This document shows, one piece after another, positions 24,300-36,690 of a stretch of 64,000 bases of DNA. Origin of the DNA: Mugil cephalus (lineage: Eukaryota > Chordata > Actinopteri > Mugiliformes > Mugilidae); contig NC_061772.1 of NCBI RefSeq assembly GCF_022458985.1, positions 7,616,001 to 7,680,000 of the forward strand, given 5' to 3'. The first letter of the stretch is position 1. Every line of letters begins with the position of its first letter. A program made the position numbers and the translations under genes. The notes beneath the pieces were generated by a model, which was not told the DNA's origin, did no database searches, and saw nothing but the letters and a program-made list of their open reading frames with translations.

Positions 24300-27200
24300 C
24301 TGCAAACACACGTGACAGCAAACATGTAAATCAATAAATGTACTTCAGCAAATGCCACTGTTGTCAACTTAATATGTTGAAGGGACGCTCCCCTCAGCAT
24401 ATTCCAGTCAGGTTCATGCATTCTTCTTTATTTTAGCGGTTTATACCTAAATGCATGTGGCCTTAACGTGCAGATTATTTTTTTTTTCCACTTTAATTTT
24501 ACGGTATTCATTTCTAAATTCTAGGCTAAGTATCGGAATTACAAGTATTTTTTATTCTGTTCCCATTTTCCATAGTGATTGGGCAATATGACATAATCAC
24601 AGATATGTTCATTTTGAATATTTTATTATATTTTGTCTAGAATCCTTTTCCGGCAAAGACTGCCTGAAGTCTGGAAGTGATAGACGTCACTTAAGAATGC
24701 CAGGATTTTACAGCAGCTGTTTTTAGATGTTATTCCTCCATGAGCATTTAGTTTTGTCTCCAGCAAGTGAACACCGGTTGTGTTCACAGTATGGTATGGT
24801 CCTCACTCCGTAAAGCACCATCCACCATCTTTGCTTCATTTGGCTGAATCTGAGGGGTCATATTTTTTTCTTTCTGTCATTCTACTACAGGTTGAGCTCA
24901 GCTTGATGCGTCCAAAGAGCGCTGCGCCAGAACTGCTCTGGCCTGAGCACATGTTTTGAGTTTCCAAATGCAAATCACTCCAGACCGTTATCCCGCTTAA
25001 TGAATGAATGAATAACGATGGAATATCCACCACCTGTGCATGCTACAGACTTTGAGTCCAAGAAAATAAGGGTCAGTGCATAAAAACTGCCGGAATTGTA
25101 AAGTCTTTCCACCGATATGGGTGTAAATACCCTTAAATCAAAGCTGAGAGTCTGCACCGTATGCCCACATTCATTATATAACTGTAACTTCACTATGTGT
25201 TTTGATAAAGAGCTAAAAGTAGGCAAAATGTGTCGATGTCCGACATATAGACACAATTTTGCCCTTTTATAGTGTGTCCTGATTGGCACAAGATACTCAG
25301 AAGCTCTTTTAGTTGTCTTTGTCCTGCCAGCAGTCAACTGCAGAATCATGGTGCTCACAATCTCTTTGGAAAAAAACATCCACCACATGGCACGTTGGCA
25401 GGATGACTCATCGTTGCCGCATTTCTGAGTCTGACTTTTCCAGCTAACGGTGTTAAACTTGATGACTGTAATTAGTTCATCAGCGGAGAGACCTTGAAGC
25501 TCTGCCATGATCAATAATCATGATAGGCCAGCGCAATCGGTATCCGATCGCAGATAATTATCCGTAAAGGAAAGCACCGACTAAGTGGCTGACAGCATTT
25601 CCATCCCCGAGTAATTGGATAGGCTGTGATTACTTCCCCAGCAACTGAGCGCAATCCAAACTGCCCACCCTGCCATCAGGTTGGCACACTGACTCGTTCG
25701 CAGACATTTATTGACCTCCTATAGGAATGCCCTGAGTGAGGCCTTCACAGCTCTGCATTACATTTCATAGAATCGAACAGGGATTGTTTTTGGCCATTCA
25801 GCACTTTGCACACTCAATTGAAATGCCTCGGCAAAATAAGCAAAGATCCCATGTGTGGCCCTTCCGCACACCAAACCACATCATTACTCTTACAACCCCA
25901 TATGCCAGCAGGACTGGCCACTGGGGCGTCCTTGCACAAGCTTAGTCCACTGGTGCTGGCCACAGACGTGAGAGTGATGTGAGAAACATGGTGTGCATGC
26001 AGAGAACCCACAGCATGCAGTGTTACTGCAGACATAAATCAAGATGGGATATAGTGAATGAAAGTAAGTTTCTCAAACATTTGTTGTCTTATCTTGTCAT
26101 ATTTATTTGTGATATTTTTAAGCCTCGTGTCTTCGTTTGTTTTCATCGAGTTGCATCTACACATCAGATATGAAAGCCCGAGCTGAGCATATTGCTGAAG
26201 ATAAAGACTGCTTTACATCTTTAAATATGATTATTTCCTGGATTAAAGTAAAAAAATTCTAGAGATTTCCTTTGAGTAATAGCTACAACAGATCTGTTGT
26301 GATAAACTAAAAAGTAACCAATAGGAAATCAGCCACATGAACCCAGTCCAAGAGTGAATATCCACTTAGAAACAAAAGTTTACAGTTCAGCCTTATTATT
26401 GGGAAACATGTGGCGCTTACGAACACAGAGGTTCTCAGTTTTGATTACGTTCCCTTCCACTATTACTCTATCATACTATGTTATGGTTGCACCCATTCTC
26501 CCTATTTATACTTTCTAATTTTCTCTTTTTAAGAACAAATGATGTGACGGAAGTTTCCGGATTAGGCATATACATTCCCACCATACTTACTGATAGCTAA
26601 TATTACAACATTACCGGGAGGCAGCTTGGCAGTTTAACAGCAGAGGTTATCGCACACTATATTTAAACATGCATGTTTCTATATTTAGGCATGGCTTCTC
26701 GAAAATACTATGCAGCAAATCTTCAGGACCATAGATGTCTGGATTTCAAGCTAATGTTCCTGTGGAAAATGACTGCAACTATTTGACACAGTGTCTAATG
26801 CATCTATCTTTGTACATTTGGTAACAGTTCTGGTATGAGGAACTTATAATTACCTTTCAGATTGGATGCCATTTTTCAGGATCCCGATGTAGTTCTTTCT
26901 CTTGTCCAGTGGCAGAACATCAACAAAACCGCCGTCTGGTTTGATTACCCCCGCATGGATGGCTGATTTACAAATACTGGAGTTCTGTGAGGAGAAAATA
27001 TGACAAACACACCTTTTATGAAATAGAAAACCACCTCTTTAATACATAGATGCTGTAACAATTCCCTTCTTCTCAAATACATTACAAAATCTACTTTAGT
27101 AAAACACTGACACGTGTCGGTTTACAGACGCACACGTAAGGAGTAGGGTCTGATCCAAAAGTCTGGCTCCAGCACAACAGACCATTACCTCTTATCAACA

Positions 27201-30200
27201 GTCTGGAGTAGAATCATTCATTCCTAGTCCAAACACAGATCACACTGTCCATACACCCAGCCAGCGATTTGAACCAGACGGTTTATGTCTCATGTTTAAC
27301 CAACATCCAGCTTCCACACCACTGGTGAGAATTTGGGAGTTGCAAAAAAAAGACTGCCCAACATTCCTGGGCAAATACTTCAGGGTATGAGAGGAATGGC
27401 AAACTGCGCCCCACTAAATGCCATTAAGGGTCAGTTTCATTCAAGATAAAGCTTCGGTAAATTCTACACTAACCTCGTCTGACTGTGGCGACTGGCAATT
27501 TAGGCTCCAATAACTTTCACACTGTACATCTGATCAGTTTAGAGACTTTACTGTAATTCGCTGTGAATACGATTCGGATGACTTCAGAGTCGTGATCTAA
27601 ACCAGTCTTTCTCGAGGTATTTCTTTCCATCTACTTACCTCTGAGGTCACAGCCACTTAGATTGAGATAATGCTTGAGTGAGCCTCTTAATGGTCAGGCC
27701 CCATGCAGGATAACACATCTGTGGCATTTCGTGGCTTACTGTTACTCCTATTCTCCATGATTCAACTGCTTTCCATAGCTACCGTGTATCCTAGCCATGC
27801 AGCAGATCCAAATAGCTTTTCATTCTGTCTGCACTAACAGCACATAAATAAATAAAAGAAGCAACGATTTATGAGCTAACTGTAAAAGTCAAGGTCGAAT
27901 TTAAAAAATGTATTACTTACATCTGTGTAGATGTTGTTTCCAATTACAGGTGACCAGTAAGAAGGCTGACTCTTGCAGTCGGGTGGACAGAAGACTCTGA
28001 GAAAGATGACATATTTAGCATCTAGAAGCATGCAGTTTTAAATAAAGTCATTAAACATTTACTTTGGCTTATAATCACGTCATTGCTAGAGTGTTGAATG
28101 AGTGAAGGTACCTTGGACAGTGTGAGTATGGCCTTTTGAAAGGGCAGATTTCAGCCACTGTGGTGTAGCAATCAACATTCATTTCTGTCAGAGAGAGAGA
28201 AAAAAGAGACAACATTCCCTTTATGTGTTGGCTGACTGTGGCTCTAACACAACGCTACATACACTACATGAATTCTTTGGAAAACGGAGCTCTGCTTACC
28301 TTCCACTTTAGCCACCACAAAGGCATTCCCTGGTTTATATTTACTGGAAAAGACATCATAAAAAAAATCAGGAAAACCTCATCACTGCACAAAATGTGAA
28401 TCACAGAAGCCGGGAAATGTGTTTGTCACATGCTGCATCAGCAAGTGAGACTCTAACTCATTGGACTGAATGAGGCAGAGCAGAGATGATACCCACCTGA
28501 AAGACTCGACACCATTCTTTGTGGCTCGAACAAAGAATGGGAACTTGTCCTTCCTTGTGATGTCGACCAGTCCCCCGTTGTTGTCGATGATGCCAGCGTG
28601 GATAGCGGCTCGGCAAATACTCGATTGCTGAAACAATAAGAAGAAGAGAACATTTAATTATGCATTTACGAGATAAACTGATGCAAGGTATTTGTTTCAT
28701 GCAGGAGAAACTCACCACATCGTAAGTGAACGTCCCCCAGACTTTGCCTTTCTTATTCAGACAATTGGCCGGACAGTTGTATCTGCAGAGTCAGAAAATG
28801 AGTGGGGTGCTAGAGTGAGCTGGTGTTGGAGAAATGTTTGGAAATGTTTTCTGCATATTGCAAAAAAATTATTTTACTCAAATCAAAATAAACGGACCTG
28901 TTGCAGGTTGCTCCTCTGCACTTGTCTCGCAGTCTAGTCTCGCACTTAATGCTGTGAGCTGCAAGAACGACACAACAAGTTAATAAAAAGTACAAAACCT
29001 GAGAGTTTAAAGTTATTCATCAATCATTCCCCTAGCTACCGAGATTGGTGTTGCTGGGAGTTTTTGGCGATGGCATCCTGGGTGTGGCAGACTTAGGGGG
29101 AGAGGGCTTGGATGCTGGTTTCTTCGGTCTGGGGGCAGGTCGTGCGGTGGTGCGGGGCGGCAGCGGAACCTGGGGCTTCTCCACCTCATTCATGTCCTCA
29201 GTCTCTGAGCGTTGAGGGTCTGTGAAAGTGCAGATGGTTTGAGGTCGGCAACACGTTTGACGCTAAAACGAATGAATGGAACTGTGTGGCTTTGCTCACC
29301 TTTGTAGCACAGGTTGTTCCTGCATCCTCCCCCGTAGCTGGGAGGACACTGGGAACAAGGACGGCCATGCTGGTATGGAGCCTCCCCAATCCAGTTGCCC
29401 CTGTAGAAGAAATCAACAATGGACATTTGACTAAGGTGGAAAATAATCATCAGTCAGCCGTCACTGAGCTCATGGTCTTGTAATTACTTCAGCACTCTTT
29501 GCCCATGGCCAACACTCCTAAAAGTCCCACAAACTAATAAAACAGTCCTTGTTGTCTCTCAGGCAATTACATCCTGTAGGTTACATCCTGTCTGGAAAAC
29601 AAACGCCTGCTCTGCTCTTATTTTCTTTCCCTGTCCTTCATTATTATTTTTTCTATTCCAACTTCTGGAGGAAAATTAATGGCACCAATATGTCATACAA
29701 ATGTCTTGCGCAACTAGCTCTACATATCTGCAGTACAAATATATCTGGAGCAGTGTGGAATTTGTCAGCCCTGTAAAGAGAAGGAACATAAACAAGAGTC
29801 CAGGGGTGTTGATGAACGGTGGGCCATGGAGGAATATTGATCTTACTTTGGGGAATAGTTGCACACGAGGTAAACGGCGTTCTCCCATATTTCTCCCCAC
29901 ACGTTCATCCTCGGACACGTGTGCACCGCGCAGCCCACTCGGCTAGTGGTCGCCCAGACCAGCTGTAAAAAGGCAAATAAGTTATCCAAAGTTAGCACGT
30001 AAAATTGCTGAATGAACACGAAACGTGCAGCGGACAGAACTGTTGAACTAATGGTGTGGATTTCTTGCCCACTTTCCTCACAGCAGAGGAAGCAACTAAA
30101 TTGGCAGTTATAATTAATGGGGCCTTTGGGACTTCCAGGAGTGCCTGGCTTGTTATTCTGCCCCAGTCAAATGCTCGTCATGTGAACCCGGTTCGCCCAC

Positions 30201-33200
30201 TATGACACAATCGCGAGCATTGTCACCATCCAGTTAGAAAAGGTCTTAATATCTCAACTCTAAGAAACAGCATTCAGTGTAGCCCCAAATAAAGCAGCTT
30301 ACAGCTTATTAAACGGAAATCTGCTTCAGTGGTGTTGCAGATGAATGATGTGCCATTTGAAGGGGAATACGACACAGCGTATTCCAATATTTCTCCACAC
30401 TTTCCTCCCTAACGTGCACTCTCCCTCCTCAGGAATGTTCATCTTTTTCCTGGTACGCTCAGAGGCCACTGGAAGCAGTGAGTCAGCACGCACACTGAGG
30501 AGTGCTGTTGGTCCGGCACAATGCAATCAAATGTAGTCTGACGGAGCATCAGCAGCAGGACGTACGAAGACAGAGACAGGGTGATGGCGTGCTCAGATTT
30601 GGCACCGTCCCCTCTGCGTAGCATCTTCAAAAGAATCCAGGTCAAGCAGTGAGGGATGTCTGAATATGACCGCCAGATGACAGGGATCAGGTTTCAGGGT
30701 GAAGGCACAGGGAGGAGTCTGGATGTTTCAGTGAACTAATCCCAACAGCTACAAAGTCTTGGGGAAGAAGGAGGCTGGTTCAGTCATTTCTGGCTGCTTT
30801 TCAGTCATTTCTCAACTTTCTTATCATCTCTTCTTTCTGTTCCCATACTCTGTTATGCTCCATTGGTTGCCACATTTGTTCAGCCTTTTTGCAGTAATGA
30901 TCAGGCTCATAACAAGTCAGAAAGGTGCTCCTTTAAAATAGTCAGATTTGGAATATACTGTGAAACAGACAATGCATTTGAACCATACGATTGTTTTTTA
31001 TCCCATGCATGTTTCTCCCACATATAAACATTGCTCCGACATTACCCACAACGCAACCAAACCACTGACTGACTGCGAGTGCAGAGCAGCAGACAACACT
31101 ATGCCGGCTTCTTTTATTCATCTCACCTGGGTGTAATGGGTGCACATGGGCCCGGAGCAACGATCTGGACACCAGGGATTGCACTCATGAGGGTAGGGAA
31201 AGGTGTAGTCTTTCACCTCATCGTACCAGGCCTGGACATGGTAGGCAGGTGAGCGGTATCTGTAGGGCCCACGCACACATAAACACAGACAGACAAACAA
31301 TAAGCTCAGTCACAGTCTGTCCAGGGTAGCAAGGGCAAAAGGTAAATATGCGAGGGATCTTCCAGGTGCTTTGGCTAGACATGAGACACACTGCATGACC
31401 CCCTCCCCTTCCCTCCCCTCTCCTCCCCTTTCCAGTCCTCAAATGATGAGTCTGAATTTGACCTGGCACACGGAGCAGCAGTAGCCTGCTCCCTGCATAA
31501 CAGAGGAAATCAAATCAGGTTGAAAAGAAATAATCAGGACAAACCTAAACATGGCTCCTCGGCCTAACAAATCAGTTCTGTCTCTTATTATAAACATCTC
31601 TTTTTACGGTATTGAAAAGTGCTGAGCCTACAACTGGAGAGTAGGGGAGGAGGGGGAGCGGAAAAAAATGACTCTGCATCAGGGTTTCTGGCACGGGAAG
31701 AAAAGAAAGGAACAGGGAGGGAGGAAAAGGGGGCTGTGAGAATGAGAGCAGATTCCTGGAAGGGCACCTGCTGCAATAGCCATACACTGTTATATACAGA
31801 GGCTTACTGTGTCTGGGCTCCACTCGGAGACACACACATGCGCCACATGCTATCACAGGTTGGTGTTTACATTTATCCATGTAAACACCAACCTGCGATA
31901 GCATCACCTGTGCTTGTCCTTCATGCATAGAGAGATTTCTCTGAAGAAGAAACTTTGTGACAAACTGACATTTGACAAAGAGTTACCTGCAGCAAAAGAT
32001 CCAGTTACCGACTTCAGTAAATGGGAAACACGTTTAAAACATTTGTTCTCACTTATTTGATAGTGGAGACAGACTGTAAGCACATGTGGGGTGAGGGCTA
32101 GTGTTTCAAGGGATGCTGAGATATTTCATTCAGGTCCAAACCTGCAAAATACTGAGCAGTATTGTCCCATCCCAACACTCATGCTGCCTGAAAAAATGTC
32201 TGGAACTCAATTTCTTAGTCTTGTTAATGGGATTGCTACCGCCTTCACATTTAATAAAATTGGTACTAGCCAAACACAAGTTAACAGGGATTTTATTTAT
32301 TTTTACTTTCATTTGTATGCTGTATAACTCATTTCTCACCAGTAACATGGTTATCGGCAACAATATATAAATTTATGTGCTTTGGGGGCCGTATTTGGGG
32401 TCTCTCTATGGGGAGTTAGCATGTTCTCCTTGCGGTTGCCTGGGTTTTCTCCCGGTTCTCTGACTTCACGCATGTTTGGTTAATTCTAAATTGGCCGTAT
32501 GCGCATGTGAGTGTGAATGGTTGTTTGTCATTCTGTGCAAACCCTGTGACAGGCTGGCGACCCGCCCATCATGATAGCTGCACTAGGCTCCAGCCCTTCT
32601 GTAACCCTCAAGAGGATAAGCAGCAGTAGATGATGTATGGACGAATAAAACTCATATAAAGATATTGAACCAACACTGCAACAAAACGCTACATGAAGCT
32701 CTAGTGCCACAGGGAATTATATAAATTCTGATATGCAGTTACTTTTTAACTTGTTATCAATAGTCTAATAGATTACAGTCTTGCTGTTTTGATCCTTACA
32801 CATTGCATGCTACCAAGGTGATGTGTGTCATTGCTTCTCACCTGCCCCAGTGAACAGCCAGGTTTTGTCCAATAGACATGAGCAGATCCTGAGGTCCATG
32901 GTCCCACTGACACACTTCTGCCCAGTGAGTAGCAGAACGCTCCAGTTCATCGTCCCAAACCTGAACGCACGAGACAAGTTTCTCAGAAGGAATCCACTAA
33001 TTTTAGACACCGTTAGGAAGACTTGGAAAATCACCTGCTCCATAATCCACACTGTGTTCCTAACAACTAATCTCAACCTGTTCACGGCTCCTGTTCTTGC
33101 ACTTCCTTCCTCTCCCAGTTAACTGAAACTGAGCTGCACACAAGTAAAACATTAACCTTAGATGGTGACATCGGAGCAGGGCTGCTGGCGCCTGGCCCCG

Positions 33201-34297
33201 CTCCACTACAAATCTCCAGCAATCACAGCTGAATTATCCACATTTCCTGAGTGGGATTCTTTAACGGCGGCGGAGAGGAGAGGAGGCTGGAAGGTAAAGA
33301 AGACACCTGACTCCCAGTGTGGAGGGAGGCGCTGTGAAGGGAGCGAGCACTGCAAACAGCATGGCCCCTCAAAGTATATTCCCTCAGTAAATTTCCAGCC
33401 TTTTGGTGGTCGCTAAAACATGCACACAGCCCAAACACCCGTACACTAACACAAACACACACACACACAACTTGGTCACTGGAATTTGAGGGAGCAGAGT
33501 GGATGCACAGACACTTTCCTCCACGCTGTAACCACACGCCGGAGACGCACGGGCCACCGCTGATTCTCCCAACCTCATGTGCCGAGTCTTATTCAGTAAA
33601 TTTTCTGTGTCTGTGCTAATTTGTCTCCTGCTGCACGTGCCATGCGGTCTCTTAATATTTCCTTTCTAGTCTTATTCTCTCTGTCCTCTTTTGACCCAGA
33701 ACTCCATCGCCCTCCAGTGCTGCAGGTAGGACAGAGTCAGCTTTATTATCCTCCCTGTAAAAGAGAGGCACAGCAGGCTGGCCATAGCTCACCATCATGA
33801 CTGCATGTTTCCAGCAGAGAGAAAAGATGCTTCTTTTTTCTTTTTTCCTTTTTTTTTTTTACAGCAACACCACTTTTCTGGGCAAAATAAAACCCTAATT
33901 ACCAGCCAGGTTTAAGTGCTCGATGTTGCTGAAACATCAAGACGAAGCACTTCATGTGGTAAATCTCAAAGCTGCTAACTTTTAACTGAATTTGTTGACC
34001 AAGAATGATAATTGTGGCAGGTCTCACCATGTACTCCATGTTGGAGGCGGCGGGGTAGACGCCTGCCCTCAGCTTGTTGTGCAGCTGGAGGATCTCCTCG
34101 CGATCAGACCAGCGGATGGCTCGTCTGGTCCTGTTGCCAGCTGTGTTGCCGTTGCCGTCACGGTCTGCCTCCTCCTCATAGCGGCTCAGCAGCTGCCTGA
34201 GCTCCTCGGAGTCGGGAAGGAAGAGGGTGGCTGAGTCCCTGACGCAAAACAGCGCGAGGGAGAGGACCATGAGCCAAGTCTCGGCAATGCAGGTCAT
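24248..34297 (-). CDS. crispld2: CRISPLD2, secreted CAP and LCCL domain protein
   Basis: Fourteen coding exons join with perfect phase (minus strand, 5' to 3'): 34028-34297, 32842-32960, 31127-31259, 29847-29962, 29300-29400, 29040-29219, 28898-28958, 28716-28782, 28497-28627, 28300-28343, 28112-28184, 27921-27996, 26854-26984, 24248-24299. They give about 517 residues; human CRISPLD2 has 497. Order: signal peptide, CAP domain ([27 protein letters not shown]), a cysteine-rich hinge ([15 protein letters not shown]), a proline- and lysine-rich linker, and two LCCL domains ([41 protein letters not shown]). The family is secreted; CRISPLD2 is known as an LPS-binding protein and is linked to craniofacial and lung development. 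All exon ends carry GT/AG. Adjacent usp10 matches human 16q24.1, which separates it from the paralogue crispld1. Confidence 0.96.
24645..24985 (-). mobile_element. Tc1-like transposase relic in the last crispld2 intron
   Basis: The plus strand reads tgaagtctggaagtgataga, then ttttgtctccagcaagtgaa, caccatccaccatctttgct, tcatttggctgaatctgag and gcgtccaaagagcgctg. This is the antisense of a teleost Tc1-like transposase (the segment around the DLNPIEH region and before it). Stops, gaps and missing blocks make it a pseudogene, and no terminal inverted repeat pair was found. It is a second family, different from the element at 15083. Confidence 0.7.
26854..28958 (-). CDS. crispld2: crispld2 exons for the two LCCL domains
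   Basis: Seven exons between 28958 and 26854. The first LCCL domain runs from [13 protein letters not shown] to about FVVAKVE, and the second from [15 protein letters not shown] to NGIQSE. Each repeats the layout cysteine pair, CPxxC, SSICxxAIHAGV/I, glycine-rich turn, ΦDΦ, NGV/I-x-S. Matching exon sizes (131 nt for both SSIC exons, phase 0 to 2) show an internal duplication of the domain with its introns. Confidence 0.93.
29040..29219 (-). CDS. crispld2: crispld2 linker exon between CAP and LCCL domains
   Basis: Exactly 180 nt, phase 1 at both ends, so it could be skipped without breaking the frame. It encodes [10 protein letters not shown], matching the human TDEMNEVE, followed by a run rich in proline, lysine, arginine and serine ([16 protein letters not shown] and on). 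This part differs fully from the human linker and probably is disordered. Confidence 0.9.
31847..31904. repeat. near-perfect inverted repeat, 26-bp arms, 6-bp loop
   Basis: Left arm 31847-31872, loop ttatcc at 31873-31878, right arm 31879-31904; only one of 26 pairs fails. It lies in a crispld2 intron. As RNA it would fold into a long hairpin on either strand. It could be a microRNA-like hairpin, a tiny MITE or a replication-made palindrome; nothing in the sequence decides. Confidence 0.9.
32370..32645. repeat. teleost non-LTR retrotransposon-derived repeat
   Basis: The blocks gggagttagcatgttctcct, ttttctcccggttctctga, taattctaaattggccgta, gtgtgaatggttgtttgtc, ctggcgacccgcccat, taggctccagccc and ccctcaagaggataagcagc come in the order of a very widespread fish repeat, ending near its usual atgatgtatgga tail. 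It lies in a crispld2 intron and has no coding capacity. Confidence 0.75.
34028..34297 (-). CDS. crispld2: crispld2 first coding exon: start codon, signal peptide, CAP start
   Basis: ATG at 34295-34297. Residues 1-22 or so are hydrophobic ([11 protein letters not shown]), a typical signal peptide. Next comes a charged, possibly cleaved propeptide-like part ending in RTRRAIRW, a dibasic processing-like site also found in the human protein (RVRRAI). The CAP domain opens with [13 protein letters not shown] and the exon ends at NMEYM before gtgaga. A splice acceptor (gtatctcag) lies 19 bases upstream of the ATG, so at least one 5' UTR exon exists. Confidence 0.93.
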
Positions 34298-36508
34298 TCT
34301 GACTCTTCAGCTGTCTGAGATACGTTTTCAGAATAAAGCAGAACGCGGATACTCCAGCCCAGATATTACAACCTGCAGGAAGGAAATATTTAAGGAGTCT
34401 TTCATCACTGTGTGTGGTAAAAAAGTAGAGTACAGATTACAAAACACAGGGGTACAGATTGCTAAACAAAAGCAGGAGACACCTCCCCTTGCACAACTGC
34501 CATTTTAATACACACACATTAAATCAATTAGCCAGTTCCATAAATATCTACCACCTGCTCTTCGTTATAGGATGGAGCAAAACAAAGACGCTGTAATATG
34601 TAAGCCTTTAATCCATCACCTGTATTCTGTTATGTTACAACCAGTTGTGGCACAGATTCTGCTGTGATGGTGAGACTAAACAGTAGAGTTTTTTTTTTTT
34701 TTTTTTCCCTGTCAGTTCAGCCTGTTGCCAGTTTATGACTGTTCAGTATTTGCTCTAATAGAATCTGATGCAATTCCACAGACCTGACTTGCAAGAAGTC
34801 CTTCCCCTGAAAAGCTCTGGTTCAGTTTTATTTGCAATTCATGGAACTGGTTCATTTTAAATTCAAGAAACTAAATGTAAATTTAACACCAGAGTGACAT
34901 TTCAAACATGTGTCACTGTAATGAAATCAACCCCTGTCTGACAAATGAAAGCACATCATTGGAGTCTGGTCTTATCACAGAGTCTGTGTGTTTCTTTATG
35001 ATTATCTAACATTAGATATTATTGTAATTAAAGTGTGCTTTGTGAAACACACCTATTTCATTTCGCAATATACTGAGGAAAAAAAAAACATGTCATAACC
35101 ACAAATAACAAGTTTTTGGTAATAGTTGTGACATTATACTGTTACATTACCAATCATAATGTGTCATAATGTGCAACTTTATGCAACATTAATAATTTCA
35201 TCATGAGCACAAATACCAAGAACTGTGCCATGACTAACTTCACAGTTCATTTACATCAGAGTTTGACCAATCAGGTAGAGACAGATTTGTCCAACCTATT
35301 AATGACACAGCCTGAGTTTGGTCAGTGAATGTTAACACAGTTCTTATACAGTATATTGAGAAGTGCTGCCAACCACTTCATCCTCATCCCATGATGCTCT
35401 CTGATTATTTTCAAATCAAAGTGAGCTGCAGGGTCAGACACCCAAGAGGTAAGCTTTCACCCAGCTGAACTGTCTTTGAGCAAAACACTACCTCACAGAC
35501 ACATCCAGGAGCGACACAGTGTAACCGATTCCATATCTGACCTCTGCAATGAAAGGCAACACCGAGAGGAAAGGCGTCCAAGATTAAAGCTTAACCAAAC
35601 ATCTCACGGTCACAAACTTTTAAAAAGAGAGAAGAGCACTCAGTGAGAGTGATTAGAGAATAAATAAACCAAACTCTAGCTTGCACTGGTTGCTCTTATC
35701 CTGGAATCCCTTCACCTCTTTCCCTTTGGCTGAAAAGGCAGCTTGAGGTCTGGCACCGGCTCTGTGTCAACACGCTGTGCCAGCTCTGGGCACTGTGAGC
35801 CAACGGGCAGCACAAGCACCACACCCTGCTCCTTTCCCTGTGCCCCGTCTTCACACTGTGCCTCTACCAGCTTCTCTGTCTGGGCCCTTCTCATGGCTCT
35901 CATGAATTTTATACCACTGTGACAGACGGGGAAGAAGACTCGGACATATCCACATCTTGTCCATGGGAACTGCTGGGTTCTGCTGGGCTCCTGTCGGATT
36001 TAAAGAGGGACTGACCTCTGCTCTGCCTCAGCACGAGAATAAATGTAAACAGCAACTCATGCCACAATGTAGTTTGTGTGGTTTACACACATTTTCACAG
36101 TTGCTTGTTAATTTCTTTTAAGATCTAACACACAAGGCACAAGGGCAGTTACTAATTTTATAGTCTATCCTTATACTTTTTATTATTATTATTATTGCAT
36201 ACATGCAACATATGTATGATTTAAAGTTGCATTCACAATGAAAAATCCCTTTTTAAACTTTGCTAATAAGGTACCTGCATAGCAGTTTCCACCACAGTGC
36301 AACAGTTGCTGCACTGGCATTTCCACAGTGAAGCTGCAGACAATGAATGGCAGAGTTTGTAACCAACAACTACAACATCACGGTAGCTGGAGTCAGCTCA
36401 CTCACGCTGTGGTAAGTGATGTGGACATGTTATTTAAGCCACAGCGTACCTTAAAGATCCAATACAATAAGAAGCAAATAAACGTATCCAATGTCTCACC
36501 TTTCTCAC

Positions 36509-36660
36509 CTCCGTCTTCCTCAGTTAGTATCCGGTTGCTTGACTACTTAGGAACAGATTTCTCGGCGCGCTGGAGAGCTCTATTATTCCCTTATGAGAGG
36601 AGCGGGCTGCTGCTGCTGCTGCTTGTTGGCCGTGTTCCTGGGCTACATAGGAACTGTGTA
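36509..36660 (-). other. candidate crispld2 5' UTR exon
   Basis: Downstream (minus strand) of a TATA box, the DNA runs about 150 bases and reaches a donor-like gacggag-gtgagaaag at 36509/36508. It contains a CAG/CTG-type run and no in-frame start before the coding exon that I can identify. An intron of about 2.2 kb would then join it to the acceptor just before 34297. This is inferred from motifs only. Confidence 0.45.
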
Positions 36661-36679
36661 ACTCCAGAGCAACGGAGCG

Positions 36680-36690
36680 CCTTATATAGA
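36680..36690 (-). promoter_or_regulatory. TATA box, candidate crispld2 promoter
   Basis: The minus strand reads TCTATATAAGG followed by GCGCTCCG. Transcription would begin about 25-30 bases on, near 36655. The area is richer in G and C than its surroundings and carries GCGCGCC and GGGCTGC blocks. It is 2.4 kb upstream of the crispld2 start codon and points the right way. Confidence 0.5.

Noticed and set aside
24975..25514. A 179-codon open frame on the minus strand inside a crispld2 intron
   Set aside because: No recognisable domain; it begins next to a Tc1-like relic and has no joined exon or conserved motif. Length alone is within chance for 64 kb in six frames.
35712..35903. A GC-richer 63-codon minus-strand frame upstream of crispld2
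   Set aside because: It could be an alternative 5' exon or a conserved element, but no splice pair or known peptide supports it.
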